Made by a program: the position numbers and the translations under genes
NCBI GenBank assembly: GCA_944472155.2
Contig: OX235272.1
Location: forward strand, 11,144,354 to 11,208,353
DNA from: Trichobilharzia szidati
Lineage: Eukaryota > Platyhelminthes > Trematoda > Strigeidida > Schistosomatidae
Length of the DNA: 64,000 nucleotides
Reading direction: 5' to 3'
The notes under the pieces: model-generated
The model's database searches: none
The model's input: only the letters and a program-made list of their open reading frames with translations
Told to the model about the DNA's origin: nothing
Part shown: positions 42,695 to 53,820 of the stretch, piece by piece
Position numbering within the stretch: position 1 is the stretch's first letter
Layout: each line of letters starts with the position of its first letter

Positions 42695-43085
42695 ACGAGT
42701 TTGACCAGTGATTAATATCAGTTAGAGGACCATTGAAAACCAGCATTGAAGTACTGGACAGCTGTTTCAACCTGTTTGGGAATCATCGGCAGTACGCACC
42801 CACTGAAAGGCTTCGAACCTAGGACCTTCCGGTTACAAGGCAAGCTAGCTCATATACCACTCAGTCACTGGGACCTGATTCAATGGCCAGCAAGCCCATG
42901 AATTCTAACTTATAATTCTTACAAACCAAACTCTTGAAAATTTATCTGATGCTCTTTAGGGACTACTGGTTACAGGACGGAGTTTCCTGGAGTCAGTTCT
43001 AGTGAGAAGTCGTAACCAGTGAAGTTCATCCAGTCAAATGTGGAGATGGAGTTTCCACCGATGACATTGGATGGTCTCTAACTAT
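42695..43085 (-). mobile_element. SINE-A with near-complete hammerhead
   Basis: Minus strand: head with box B near 42813, then stem I GTACTG (42790-42795), core CCGATGA (42783-42789), GAAA (42765-42768), stem III CAGCTG, triplet GTC and CAGTAC (42751-42756), so stem I pairs fully. Stem II is only two to three pairs and the second core base is C. A plus-strand 5' module (42905-43085) follows. Confidence 0.7.
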
Positions 43086-43200
43086 AGCATTGATTTATGG
43101 GCGTTCGAATCTTCAGGATAGGTGGAAATTAATTTCTTCAGGTTGCAAAATAAACAGGAAACTTAGAGGTACTCCAAAGCTTGCATACTGACTTCAACCA
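43086..43200 (+). mobile_element. SINE-C fragment
   Basis: GGTCTCTAACTATAGCA, then GCGTTCGAATCTTCAGG and TTCTTCAGGTTGCA follow the SINE-C head-to-tail order. Truncated at both ends. Confidence 0.5.
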
Positions 43201-43604
43201 CCTAACATAATTTTGAAATGTATTCACAGTAGTACATAGTTATTCCTCCAGCTTTATAGCGGTCGAATTCACACTTGATGGATTAAGTGGTGTATTCTAT
43301 ACACCTGCAATCAGTCACATGGATCATCGAATACGTTACTATTGACAGTGTTTGAAACATTTAGGAAACTGATTACAAGCTTTAGTGATAAATGCCTCCC
43401 TTTAACCCCGTGATCGTATCTGTTGGCGATTATAAAACAATGATTATTTTCTATTGAAACTTTCATTGAAAAAAGACGCCAGTGATTAGCTATTCCCTAT
43501 CTGTTTAAACTTGTCTTCACTAAAACTAGATCAGATTATTCAATGTCTAAGTATCTATCACATTATGACGGCTTCATGTTTAGTGACAGTATCCAAATTC
43601 CCTT
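43201..43604. other. Unassigned DNA
   Basis: No shared repeat or coding signal recognised. Confidence 0.4.
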
Positions 43605-43830
43605 GTGTGTAGATGGAGCAGTGGCAGAATCGTCCCCAACCACATATGTGGCCTAGAATCCATTGCAAGCCCAAATAAACAATCCTAAAGATCGTTTACT
43701 ATTTGAAAACGAGGCCAGGTGAAGCTTGAGTCTAGCAAATTTACCTCTTGAAAAAGCACTACTGCTACAGAAATTTCGAAGACTGAAGCTTTTTAGCCCT
43801 ATGTTCCACTAAGCAGCAGACAGTGAAAAA
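43605..43830 (+). mobile_element. Decayed SINE-B
   Basis: GGAGCAGTGGCAGAATCG (box A area) through ACTACTGCTACAGAAATTTC and AGCCCTATGTTCCACTAAG follow the B1 order; box B is lost. Confidence 0.6.
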
Positions 43831-43862
43831 TCAAAAGTTTACCAAATATAGAAAGTGGGATT

Positions 43863-44090
43863 GTAGTTCGGTGGCACAGCCGTAGAATGCTCGCCAGCCA
43901 CACCTCACGTGGTTCGGGTTTCGATCCCTGGCCACAGACGCACTCGTTTACCTCGTTAAGCTAGCAGTAAGACTGGTAAAGAGGCAAGGTTGGGAATGAC
44001 GTTAGCAATCCCCTTTCGTAAAAATAAACACCATTGCTATGGGAACTTCAAAGTTCCTCTGGGAACGCAAAGGAATTAAAAAAGAAAGAG
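43863..44090 (+). mobile_element. SINE-B1
   Basis: Head GTTCGGTGGCACAGCCG, box B GGGTTTCGATCCC, tail GAACTTCAAAGTTCCTC...AAGGAATTAAAAAA. It follows another SINE-B in the same orientation 30 bases away. Confidence 0.7.
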
Positions 44091-44118
44091 GGACCATTGT
44101 GTTTCATTACGTCACGAT

Positions 44119-44139
44119 GCTGTTGTTGTTGTTGTTGTT
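44119..44139 (+). repeat. (TTG)n microsatellite
   Basis: Seven TTG units in a row, between SINE-B and PLE remnants. Confidence 0.85.
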
Positions 44140-44259
44140 AGAACGCAAATTGTAAGCGAATACTTAGAAATTTAATAACTTGGATCTTTAGACTTATGTA
44201 TGTCTGTATTTATGTAACACCACTGTTAACCCCCGTCAAAAGTAGAAAAGTATCCTGCT

Positions 44260-44490
44260 GTGCATGTCAACTCAAACTGCATTTACAAATTCACCTGCAC
44301 TTTCGGCAGCAAGTACATAGGAAGGACTTTGAGGAGAGCTGTTACTAGATTCTCCAAGTATATCCCCAAAAGTCTCCGATTGAAAGGCAGCAGCAAAGTG
44401 TTCACAATTACAATTACCAGACACCTACCCGATTGACACGGGACATACAGTTGAAATTAGTCAGGCTTCCTTTCAAAATAATCAATACAC
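44260..44490 (+). mobile_element. Penelope-like GIY-YIG fragment
   Basis: Plus frame: NCIYKFTCTFGSKYIGRTLRRAVTRFSKYIPKS. The YIG core and following Arg are intact while the first Cys pair is C-x-F. It then shifts frame and stops. Confidence 0.7.
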
Positions 44491-44529
44491 AAAGAAAAGC
44501 ATGGTTAATATATGTGTAAAACTTGGGCA

Positions 44530-44750
44530 CTGTGATAGTATTTATTATATTATTATTGTTCTCTTGGGTTCCTAGTGGAGCATAGGGCTTCAACTGCACA
44601 TCTCCACTTGCTTCTGTCTTCTGCTGTACTTTTCACTTGCATCCATGTTATTGCATACTGTTTCAACTCTTCTTCACACGATCTCCTCCATGTCACCCTT
44701 GCACTGACGTCCCACTCGCCGCTTCCCTTTTGGGTTCCAGGGTAGTGATA
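44530..44750 (-). mobile_element. RTE-like LINE, 3' 200 bases
   Basis: An ATT-type tail at the low end and GTTCCTAGTGGAGCATAGGG, as in 29090-29320. 5'-truncated at a GGGTTCC. Confidence 0.75.
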
Positions 44751-45764
44751 GTGTGGTAATTAGTAATTCCATATTAGTTTGTTTATTAGATGTATCACAC
44801 AGTGAGTGAAACATTATTTTTTACTGGACGACACAGTTTCGAACACAATTTACTGTTTATAATCATATCAGTAATAATCACACGACTTCGAAAATTGATT
44901 TTTATAGTTTTCTAGCAAAATCTAGATTGGTTGACCCGAATAAGATAAGGAATCTAGAGAACAGTTCAGCTATAGCACTACATACAGTTACACAAAACCA
45001 TACAATAGGATGCACAGGATAGGATGACAGTTTTAAAATCTAATGTAACACCATGGTGAAGGGAGAGATTGATAACAGAAGCTTTGTTTTGCAAATCTTC
45101 TCTATTATTTCAGAAGCTTTGTTTATCGAATCGACTGCAAATAAGTGTAATAGGAATGATTCAACACCTGTCCCAGATATCTGAAAACTCCTACTACCCC
45201 TACGAGAAATAGGAAGGGACAAAGAAAATTATGAAACTCAAGTTTCGAAGTCGTGGGATTACAATTGATATGATTGTGAACAATAAATTTTGTTTTAAAC
45301 ATTGTCATCCAGTAAATAATACTGTTTCACTGTGTGATACATCTAATAAACAAACTAATATGGAAAACCATAGTTACTTCAGTTTGAAGAAGACATTGCC
45401 ATCAAAAGACTTTGACCCCACTTGTGTGTACAGAAAGATAGCGTGACTTGTCTCTCACTACCCTACCTGGTAACCGTCATTGTTTCGATCGTGTGCTTTT
45501 TTCTTTTGTTCTGCTGTGTAACATTCCGCTCAATCTTGATTTTGATTTTTACTCGATGAGTTGAATTCACTGTTAAGTTTTCAAATCTAATAAATTATAT
45601 CATCTATCTTATAGGTTTACTTTTCTAATCACCCTGACCCTCCTAAACTCTCGACAATAGTATGTATAAATTAACTCTAATACTGTACCTTGTACCTTGT
45701 TTCCTAGCTAAATCTGAACTCCATCCTGTACTCGCCTAATCATTAAATAGTTAGTTACAAGTTA
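44751..45764. other. Unnamed repeat with inverted blocks; possible PLE UTR
   Basis: Blocks at 44765-44850 and 45290-45370 are inverted relative to each other, and 44930-45045 is shared with 23770-23900. The plus frame ending near 45446 carries DFDPTCVYRKIA, reminiscent of the PLE C-terminal P-x-L-C-x-Q-K box. No nuclease core found. Confidence 0.4.
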
Positions 45765-46123
45765 GATCAAGGACTTATATCACTTAGAGAACCATTGGAA
45801 ACCATTCAGGAAGTACTATTGTGGTGAGAGCTGGCTGCTAGCCAAAGTTGGTAGACAGTAATTGACGTCAATGTTTATGTCCCCAATATTGGTGGTGAGA
45901 AAATGAGAACAAAGGCTTTGCATAGGCGGATACAGTTAGCATATGGATGATCTGACACAGCCACAAAGAGATGCAAGGTTAACTTCCTGTGAGAAACAAC
46001 CAATCAAAAGACTGTATTTTCGACTAACAATAATCTACAATAATGTACATTAAAATCTAAAAATATGTGTTGTTTTTCCTTAATAAACGATCTGTTGCCT
46101 GGCCCTTGACTTCTGTTGTTACA
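45765..46123 (+). mobile_element. Solo LTR (45820-46123) in a SINE-A tail
   Basis: 45765-45819 is a minus-strand SINE-A tail. The LTR begins TGTGGTGAGAGC and ends CTGTTGTTACA, the same kind of termini as 57319-57572, with different internal sequence, a TGACGTCA-like site near 45865 and AATAAA-like AATAAACG near 46083. The target duplication is not clear. Confidence 0.6.
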
Positions 46124-46129
46124 ATACTA

Positions 46130-47350
46130 CCTATATATGGATTCTACTCCATGCTCTGACATCTTTTCGAACTAGCTCCACGACTCTCCACAAGATTTTA
46201 TTTCTTTCCAACATGATCTCCCCCATCTCACTGTGCTACATACACCCAGAGATGCGTCGGTGGCACAGTGGTTAGGACTCTCGCCGACCATGCACATGGT
46301 CCGAGGTTCGAGCCCCTGCCGGCGCACACCCGATATCTATGGTATGCCTGAATTTGGGCAACCGATATCCATGCTGAAAATTCCACACTTGTACTGAAAA
46401 TACAGTGTGGAATCAAGCTGTAAATCAAAAATATCAAAAAAAAAAAAAAAAAATACTTCCTACCCGGGCCCCAGTCCACAGGTGGCCTAGGGCGCGACGT
46501 CGCTTCAATATCGTCTTAGCGTGTACCCAATTTATCCCCATTCTCATCTATATATTTTTTGAGTAATATATTTTTGGTTAGTTCGCTGTTTGTTGAAGTT
46601 CCTTGTTGTTTGCTTATCATTTCTTTCAGGTCGGCCACTTGATCTTGATTATTGAACCAGTCATCGAAGTGGGCAGCTGTTGATAAAAGTCTGAAGTAGC
46701 CTGTTGGAGATGCTTCGTGTGAAACACTGACCAAGTTTCTGACCCATATAGAAGGACCAACTTGACACTGGTGTTGAAAATCCGAATCTTCTTCTTTATG
46801 CTGCTGAGCCGGAGTGCAGAAGATTTCCAGAATGGTTTTACGTTGGTTGATGAAAGCCTATCTTTCCTTTCCGATTCTGGTTGACTGATTGGCTTTGACA
46901 TTTGCATCCATGCGACGTGCCTGTGGTTGAAACCGTGCTTCTTGGCCAGATAAGTGAAGCAATTAACCTCTGTCAAATTTCTCCTGCTGATGGTGATTGG
47001 TGTTGGTTGTTGTTGTTGCTGTTGTTTCATCGCCCCCATGTTCTCTATGTTCATATGGAGTCCTGTCTTCATTGAATGCTTCTTCATCCAGTTTGTTGGT
47101 TTTCGTCTGTACATCTTCGAGTTTGTGTGACATTAGACATAAATCATCCGCGCGCGAAATTCAGATCTTCTAGATGCAGTCTTCTTATCGGTCAGTGCAG
47201 TGTATTCCTGACTTCTCACTCACAGTGCACAGTCTCACGCATAATCCAGTCCGCCACAATCAAGAATATCATCGGTGATAATTGGCAGGCAGCCTTGTCT
47301 TACTCCTTTATCCCCATTCTTATTCTCGCTTTCATCAAGAGAAGACATAT
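46130..47350 (-). mobile_element. RTE-like LINE, split by SINE-B2
   Basis: Minus-strand blocks, from high to low: GVRQGCL (motif B region near 47290), the C-D-I-LISR-like motif C area near 47150, ITISRRNLTEVNCFTYL, SIKKKIRIFNTSVKLVLLYGSETW, then the C-terminus at 46130-46250 beyond the SINE-B2 insert. LLYGSETW is a hallmark of this LINE type. Frameshifted. Confidence 0.75.
46250..46452 (+). mobile_element. SINE-B2
   Basis: Nearly identical to 13774-13962 through head, box B (GAGGTTCGAGCCCC) and the GATATC-containing tail, ending in a poly-A run of about 20. The length of the A run and the low divergence suggest recent movement. Confidence 0.85.
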
Positions 47351-47469
47351 CGGCTGACTGGCTTTCCAAAGGCTTCCACCAGCCCTCTGTGTCATTCGCC
47401 TCTCCAATTCTAGCGAATAATAAGTTTGATTTTTGAATTTTTTGTATCTCTAATATATTTTTTGTGAGT

Positions 47470-47580
47470 TGAAGTTTCTCTCTAGCAGGTTGATAGATTT
47501 TGTGGTGTAGGGTCGCTAACCCCACGCCCAGCACTCTTTCTTTACCCGGGCTTGGGACCGACTAAAAAACTAGCCAGCTA
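47470..47580 (-). mobile_element. SINE-B internal fragment
   Basis: The reverse complement has GTAAAGAAAGAGTGCTGGGCGTGGGGTTAGCGACCC, matching the B1 middle. Both ends missing. Confidence 0.5.
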
Positions 47581-47789
47581 GTAAACTGGGCCAAGTCACC
47601 AGAGAAGACGGAGGTGATGAAGATAACCAACTAACAACATCAACAAACACCACCAACGAGAAGAATTTGAATGGGGCCACTTTCTTCAGTTATCTAGGTA
47701 CCATCGTTTCAACTACAGGTGAGACGGATGAAAATGTCAAAGCGAGCCAGAATCGTAAAGGCAAGGCAAACCTCTATCAATAATAAATT

Positions 47790-48165
47790 ACATGGAGGAT
47801 TTCATCATAAACTGAGATCAGTTAGAGAAGCACTGGAAAACCTGTGACTACTGAACAGCTGTTTCGTCTTAATTCGGGACTCTTCATCAGTCGTGAAATG
47901 GCAGAAGTTAGAATTCATGGGCCGTTGGATTGGATCCCAGTGGCTCAATAGTCTACGAGCCAGCTCGCTTTGTAACCAGAAGGTCTTAGGTTCGAACCCC
48001 TCCCGGTGGGTGGGTACTGATGAAGAGTCCCAAACTGGGACGAAACAGGTGTCCATTACTTCCTGCAGGTTTTCCAGTGGTTCTCTAACTGATGTCAGTT
48101 CATGAGGAAATCCTCCATGCAATCAAAAACAAAATCCCTACAAAACCAATACTTGAAAATATGAA
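47790..48165 (+). mobile_element. SINE-A with short inverted left arm
   Basis: The minus tail and hammerhead (47790-47891, core ATGAAGA) run directly into a complete plus copy: box A TGGCTCAATAG, box B GGTTCGAACCCC, hammerhead, and the tail ending CCCTACAAAACCAATACTTG. The right copy is one of the best preserved in the window. Confidence 0.8.
48014..48059 (+). ncRNA. Hammerhead-like fold with perfect stem II, core ATGAAGA
   Basis: GTACTG (48014-48019), ATGAAGA (48020-48026), stem II GTCCC-AAACT-GGGAC (48027-48041), GAAA (48042-48045), CAGGTG (48046-48051), triplet GTC ending at 48053, CATTAC (48054-48059). Stem I has one mismatch. The first core base is A. Confidence 0.65.
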
Positions 48166-48270
48166 ATTAGTTTAGAAATCTTCTGCACTAACTCAGTTAG
48201 CCAGCATAAATAACAACAGGATTCGGAATCTGTTCAACACAAATGTGAAGTCAGTCAGTCAGTTAGTCGC

Positions 48271-48674
48271 TTCTTGAGACACTTGAGACATTAACTTATA
48301 ACTCTTTGTCACTTGTTGCCAATTGAAAGTTATAACTAATATTAGAATTAAATAATAAATGAAATCACACACACACACACAAAGACACAGTTGAATAGAA
48401 ATCTGTCCTTGACGTAAATTGGCAGATAAAACTGGAAACTATGAAAAGAAAACTTCAAAAGTCTTGTCTGATATAATACTCGTTTAAACTTGATAGAAAA
48501 ATACAACTCCCATGCATACAAATAAAATAAGAAACATTTAACTATAATAATAAAAATAATAATAGTAGTATAAACATGCTTTCCAGGTGTGAAAACTTTT
48601 GAAGCGTGGTTCTACCTTCGATTAAATTGCTTAACTCATCAACTGTTGCAACTGTTTATGGTTATTTCATGTAC
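48271..48674. other. Unassigned; CA microsatellite
   Basis: (CA)n at about 48366-48381 and AAT runs near 48545-48575. No gene recognised. Confidence 0.5.
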
Positions 48675-49030
48675 TGGTTTGTAGGTATTTGATTGATTGG
48701 TTACAGGATTTCATCACGAGCTGATATCAGTTAGAGAGAGAACTATGGGAAAACCAGCTGGGAGTATTGGACAGCTGTTTCGTCAGCCTAGTTTGGGACT
48801 CTTCAGAGGTATGAACCCACCACTAGGGTTCGAACTCAGGGCCTTCCAGTCACAAGGTGAGCCAGTGGGAACCGATCCAACAACGAGACAACGGATTTGA
48901 ACTTCTACCTGCCAATTCACGGTATAGTGCTACTGGCACCAGCTAATGTCATCAGTGGCCAGTGTTTGTCCTCACCGGCTGTCACAACTACTTGATAGAA
49001 CACCAGATAACTCTCTACCTGAATTGGGCC
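48675..49030 (-). mobile_element. SINE-A with canonical hammerhead core
   Basis: Minus strand: 5' module, head (box B decayed to GAGTTCGAACCC), core CTGAAGA (48800-48806), stem II 5' GTCCC with GTC/GAC closure, GAAA (48778-48781), stem III CAGCTG, triplet GTC (48770-48772). Stem I is lost, because the strand before the core is ATACCT. Confidence 0.7.
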
Positions 49031-49049
49031 ATTTATTTTTTAGCATCTC

Positions 49050-49520
49050 AGTGATACGATTATAATTCTCTAGGCTTTTGAGTAGAACATAGGGCTGCAA
49101 AATGCGCATCTGCATTTGATTCTGTTCACTGCAGCTCCTTTCGTAGCTGCCAGAAAGTTTGCTGAAGAGCTTTCATTTCCTCCTCCTATGATCTTCTCCG
49201 TTTCAGCTAGACACTAACGCCCAACTCGCTGTTTTCTGATCAGGTTCTACTGGAGAGCATGACATATGCTATCACTTCAAGGTATTTCCAACCCGTAACT
49301 ATTTACTTCTGCATATTTATTAAAGGACAGAGTTCCTTGTCGTTCATCCTTTCAGCTTGTTTGACCCTTATTTTCGAAAGAGGAGGAAATCTACTGATGA
49401 AAGTTCACAGTAGCCGTTTGGCAATGTTTCTGATGAAGCACATGAAAAATTCTCAGAAGCACATGGAAAACTCAGTTGCCATAAATCGTAAGATATTTGA
49501 AACAATAAACTGTGTTTAGA
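49050..49520 (-). mobile_element. RTE-like LINE, decayed 3' fragment
   Basis: The low end (AGTAGAACATAGGGCTGCAAAATGCGCATCTGCATTTG) follows the RTE 3' end. The remainder is worn, with no coding block longer than a few residues. Confidence 0.55.
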
Positions 49521-49794
49521 CTAAAGTTTCTAGTTTCCAATACAAATTTAATGATGGATTCCTCATTGGTTGATTTTTAAACTGGACCGGAATGCTCAGT
49601 CTGTGTTTATAAGTCAGCTCTTAGTACGGATGCTTTAACAGTGTTTGAAGATTAATACGATAATGTTTCGTTGAATTTTGTAAGATCCAAGATATCAACA
49701 GAAACCAAGCATTTCAGTCCAGATTGAAAATTAATCGGCAGGGAGTATAAATTAAATCAAACGAATAATAACAACTGGTACCTCCCGCACAAAA
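49521..49794. other. Unassigned DNA
   Basis: Nothing recognised. Confidence 0.4.
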
Positions 49795-49935
49795 ACCGGC
49801 TTTCATAGTCTAATGACTAAAGTCTTAGTTCCTGTGGAAACACAATTGCTCATTAGGGAAACATGCACATCCACCAGTTGACGAGTCCCAAATAGGACGA
49901 AATAGATTTTGGTTGATTCCACTGCTAGAAAGCAA
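49795..49935 (+). mobile_element. Sm-alpha-like hammerhead SINE
   Basis: The worn tRNA-like leader is followed by the hammerhead block: core TTGACGA (49878-49884), stem II GTCCC-AAATA-GGAC, GAAA (49899-49902), then a degenerate stem III and GATTCCACTGCTAG. The first core base is T. Confidence 0.7.
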
Positions 49936-49954
49936 ATAATAATACTTATTTTAA

Positions 49955-50310
49955 CTGAACACTAGTTAGTAAGTAGTTTAATGCGTCTAGTCCTTGGTGT
50001 TTGTTGCAGACTGAATTCCATCTATCAGTCAAGTTTGCAATGTGACCACCATGCCAATAGATGGCTTGCCATCATGGTGCACTGTTAACTATTGATATTA
50101 GATAATTGGTCGGAAGTCTTGGCCGCACCAAGGTTTCCTGTTAGCTGGCAAGGCATACTATCGACCACCTTCAAGGAACTTACTTCCTCTTTGATACTCG
50201 AACTCGCGGCCCCCATTTTTAAAGTCAGAGACGTTATTTTTATTGAAGCATTCAATACAGTCCAACAGGAGGTCAGTAAGGAGCCCGAATAGTCCAGTAG
50301 TAATGTCGAT
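49955..50310. mobile_element. SINE-C, minus copy with short plus head
   Basis: The minus arm covers tail and head (box B near 50198). A plus head piece (CCGAATAGTCCAGTAGTAATG) begins at about 50275 and is cut by RTE sequence near 50310. Confidence 0.65.
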
Positions 50311-51172
50311 GCGACAAACAGCGATCAATGAGGAAAAAGACATAAAATGGACTCACACAAAAAACTTGGAGGATCTGGACTTCGCCGATGATATATGTTT
50401 GGAAGATATGCAAGTGAAAAGAAACAAGTTGGCAGAAGAAGCATCCAGGGAAGACTTCAGGTGAACATAGAGAAAACAGAGGTGATGAAGATTCCTGGAC
50501 AACACCAACAGCAACAAAAACAACAACAAACAACAATCAGCATAAATGTGAGGAACCTGAAGAAAACAACCTCCTTTACCTAACTGGGAAGCCTCGTTTT
50601 AACTACAGGCGGACGGAACTGATGAGGATATCAAAGCGATGATATGGAGAGCAAAGAAAGTTTTCATTAATCTCAAGTATGTATGGAGGAGAACAACAGC
50701 ACTCCTCAGCATGAAAAATAAGATCCGGATTTTCAACTCCAATGTGAAGTCAGTGCTATTGTACGGATCATAGACTTGGAGTGTCATAAAGAGCACCTCA
50801 AACAAACTACTAACCTTCATTAACAGTTGTCTTCGCTCATTACTCAAGATCAGATGGCTGGCCAGAAAAGATCAGCCAGGAACTGATTGTGAAACAAATA
50901 AGCAGGAAGAAATGGAGGTGGATTGGCCATACTCTGAGGAAACAAACCATCAAGTGACATCACTAGACAAGCCATTGCTCGAGTGGAACCCAAAAGGAAA
51001 GTGGCGAGTCGGTCGTCTAGGGGTGACTTGGAGGAGATCATGTGAAGAGGAGATGAAAGCATTTGGGCAGACTTGGAGCCAGGTGAAAACTCTAGCAGAG
51101 AACCGAACTCAATGGAGACGCACGGCTGAAGCCCTATGTTCCTCTAGGAATTAAAGGAAACAATAATATTAA
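50311..51172 (+). mobile_element. RTE-like LINE, 5'-truncated
   Basis: Plus-strand blocks: NLEDLDFADDICLEDMQVKRNKLAEEAS (motif C FADD intact), IEKTEVMKI, INVRNLKKTTSFT, MKNKIRIFNSNVKSVLLYGS, EWNPKGKWRVGRLGVTWRR and NRTQWRRTAEALCSSRN, then CCTCTAGGAATTAAAGG and an AAT tail. It gives the fullest view of the RTE C-terminal half, though frameshifts separate the blocks. Confidence 0.85.
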
Positions 51173-51184
51173 ATATAATAATAA

Positions 51185-51355
51185 TGTCAATGACTGCAAA
51201 AATGGGTGACATGGGTTCAAATTACCGAAAGGATATAAGTTCCACCGTGATTAGAAATACGCCTAACTGACTGGTGTGAGTGCCAACTAGCACGAAACGC
51301 CATATCAATCAGGTCTTCCTGTGACCGACTGTCTCCTACCATCTAATAAACCCGT
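51185..51355 (+). mobile_element. SINE-C fragment
   Basis: GTCAATGACTGCAAAAATGGGTGACATGGGTTCAAATTACCG is a worn head/box B, followed by the CCAACTAGCACGAAACG tail. Confidence 0.6.
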
Positions 51356-51974
51356 TTAACACGTGAGATAGAACGAAACCATATGTGGTCAAAGATAGCT
51401 CACCAGCCTTAACCCATCTCCTACTTTCAGTAGTCTTGTCTTACAGCCGTAAAGGAGGAGACATGGGTGACTGTTGCACACAGTACACACTTTCATTTGA
51501 TGGATACTTGGATATTGCATCTACACTAGCTATGACATAGTTATGCAAATGCCACATGAGGCTTTTCCTATGCGCAATGAGATTTTGTCAGCAATCAGTT
51601 TTGATGTGAACGTTAGCTGAACCTTAGAATCTGTCATTTGAACATTTGAAACAAGAGAAAAAGAGTCTCTGGTGAATTCATCAAATTTCACTTGAACTTA
51701 TCACCTAAAAACTCTAAAAACATCATTTTTTATATCATAATTACTAAGGTTATCTAACAAACATGGTGATAAGATATAATTATCGCATACAACGCGTGTA
51801 TGAATGACCGATAGCAATTGGGTGATAATTTTGCTTACCTGATTGAGAAGACCTGAAGGATAATATTTCATAAAATTACATATTCATATATAAGACAATG
51901 TAGGCATAGTAGATATTATTAGAAATTATGAACAACTGAACTTAAACCATAGTTTAAAGCACTGCTAATTATCA
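51356..51974. other. Unassigned, with LINE-2 scrap at 51480-51640
   Basis: The minus strand at 51560-51600 reads LIADKISLRIGKAS, the block seen at 11785-11850 in LINE-2. The rest is AT-rich and unassigned. Confidence 0.4.
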
Positions 51975-52751
51975 AAAGAATGGTTACTGAACGGAGAATA
52001 TTCACATTTTCAATAACCTGATCTTCATAACCAGGTTCTACAGTTATATATCCATCCATAATAGTGAATGAGTGAATTAGTGTTATTAACAACAACATTA
52101 ATGATGCTGTTTAAATAACTTCCAATCAATAATAATAATACTGTCAATGGATTACAGTTCGATAGCATCAACATAACACTACGCTACACTGAATATCAAA
52201 CAGGCAAATTAGGAGAAATGATACTGATACAAATTCATGAATTTATAGTTTCCAATGAAGGCCGGTCGGGGCAGTAGTAGTGGCTGGCTGGACTTGCTTC
52301 TTTTGCACACAAAGCACTGGTTGTTTCAGACGAATCGTGATGGCCTCTAATGTTTGGAGTATGTGGCACCTGCATGTTTTTGGCAATTCGTTTGGTAATC
52401 GGTAGATGATAGAGAAGGATTCTTCAATGCTGGCTGGCTTTGTGGTCGGTTTGTGACAGGTGGTCTAATATGGAATTGCTGATGGGTTTTTTTACACTTT
52501 TACTTAGCCACACTAGTAGGTATTTCCAGACGGTCATGAAAAATCAAGTTCCTAGAGCAACGGCCAATATAACTCAGTTAACAAAGGCAGTTGAATTGGT
52601 AGATACAATTGGAAGTGGCTATTCTAGGTACTTCATCTTTCAGTCGAGGAATCACCGTCGGTCGTGTGAAGAATAAGACGTGTAGTTCGCCAGCATTGAA
52701 AGTTCTTTGAACTGATTTTCTTAATTTCTTTGTAATTATCTCACTTGGTAT

Positions 52752-52965
52752 ATCACTAGAGAAGCCCTCGAGTGGAACCCAAAAGGGAAGCGGCGAGTTG
52801 GTCGTCAGTGCAAGGATGACTTGGAGAAGGTCATGTGAAGAGGAGATGAAAACGTGTGGGCAGACTTGGAGCCAGGTGAAGACTCTAGCAGAGAACCAAA
52901 CGCAATGGAGACGCATGGCTGAAGCCCTATGTTCCTCTAGGAAGTAAAGGAAATAATAATAATAT
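52752..52965 (+). mobile_element. RTE-like LINE 3' fragment inserted in PLE
   Basis: Plus-strand EWNPKGKRRVGR-like text, NQTQWRRMAEALCSSRK and an AATAATAAT tail ending at about 52963. It sits between two halves of one PLE and so dates after it. Confidence 0.8.
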
Positions 52966-53107
52966 CGCCCTTGAATTGCAGTCGTATGTATTAAGGCTAC
53001 TTGTTTACGGATAGTGTGTAGCCCTTTTCCGCTTTCTCTGTCACGTTTTTCTTGATAAATTTGTTGGGATAGCCATTTTCAATCAAAGTATCACATACAA
53101 TGCTTAA

Positions 53108-53806
53108 TTAATCTTCAATTACTTCTTCTGAGCACATAGGTCTAACCCTGTGATTGAGGGTCTTTACTAAATTTCTGTTGCACTGGAGAGGAACGAAGCT
53201 GTGAAAATGTGTATACTGTCCTGTCCCTGAACTTTTCCTTTGCAAATTTCTCTTTATGCTACCATATGGTTTTCTTGTAAGGAGGACATCCAAGTGGGTA
53301 AATCTGTTTTGGAATTCCTCTTCGCACGTGAATTTCATAGCAGGATGTGCTTTATTGAATCGAGTTATTATTCTGTTCCTGTCTGAATCATTATCACAAA
53401 GAATAAAGGTTTCATCCATATGCCGGCAATAAAATGAGAATTTTCTGATAAGGTTGTTCAGAGGTCCATTTTCTAGTTTACTTAGAAAGAAATCAGCCAA
53501 AATGGGACCCATTGGGTAGCCTACCGCCACCCTGTCCACTTTTCTGTAAATCGTGCCGTCAAATTTGAAATTTACATTCGTGGTACACCTTAATAAAAAT
53601 ACTTTTAGGAATTCCGTTGGGATGCCAATATTTATCGACTGTTCATACACTTTTTCAGATAAGGAGTCAACCATTTCTGCTGGAGTTACATTCGTGATTA
53701 AGGATGCTGTGTTCAAAAATATCATGGTTTTGTCCTTGATATTAATCTCTCTGATTTTGTCTACGAATTCAAATACTTCTTTGACGCTATATTTCACTAT
53801 CTTCAC
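53108..53806 (-). pseudogene. Penelope-like reverse transcriptase, open but inactive
   Basis: A 232-residue frame without stops spans RT motifs. Key residues are lost. Motif A reads FLNTASLITNV with Asn32 for the catalytic Asp, motif B reads RVAVGYPMGP, and motif C reads CRHMDETF with Glu132 for the second Asp. FTHLDVLLTR and SIKRNLQRKS follow as in relatives. Probably retained open by chance or recent decay. Confidence 0.8.
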
Positions 53807-53820
53807 TCAACAGTGATACT

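Larger units (their letters stand above)
47585..48270 (+). mobile_element. RTE-like LINE, split by SINE-A
   Basis: 47585-47785 (TFFSYLGTIVSTTGETDENVKA-like blocks) continues at 48170-48265 (KSSALT-like, then the N-T-N-V-K-S segment). The SINE-A at 47790-48165 lies between. Confidence 0.65.
51975..53820 (-). mobile_element. Penelope-like element, nearly complete but split by RTE
   Basis: From 53820 down: reverse transcriptase (53108-53806), linker IENGYPNKFIKKNVTEKAEKG (near 53020-53090), LQFKGD at the junction, the RTE insert, then IPSEIITKKLRKSVQRTFNAGELHVLFFTRPTVIPRLKDEVPRI, a decayed nuclease and the 3' UTR to 51975. Removing the insert restores the order of the intact copy. ATATC at both edges may be the target duplication. 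Confidence 0.8.
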
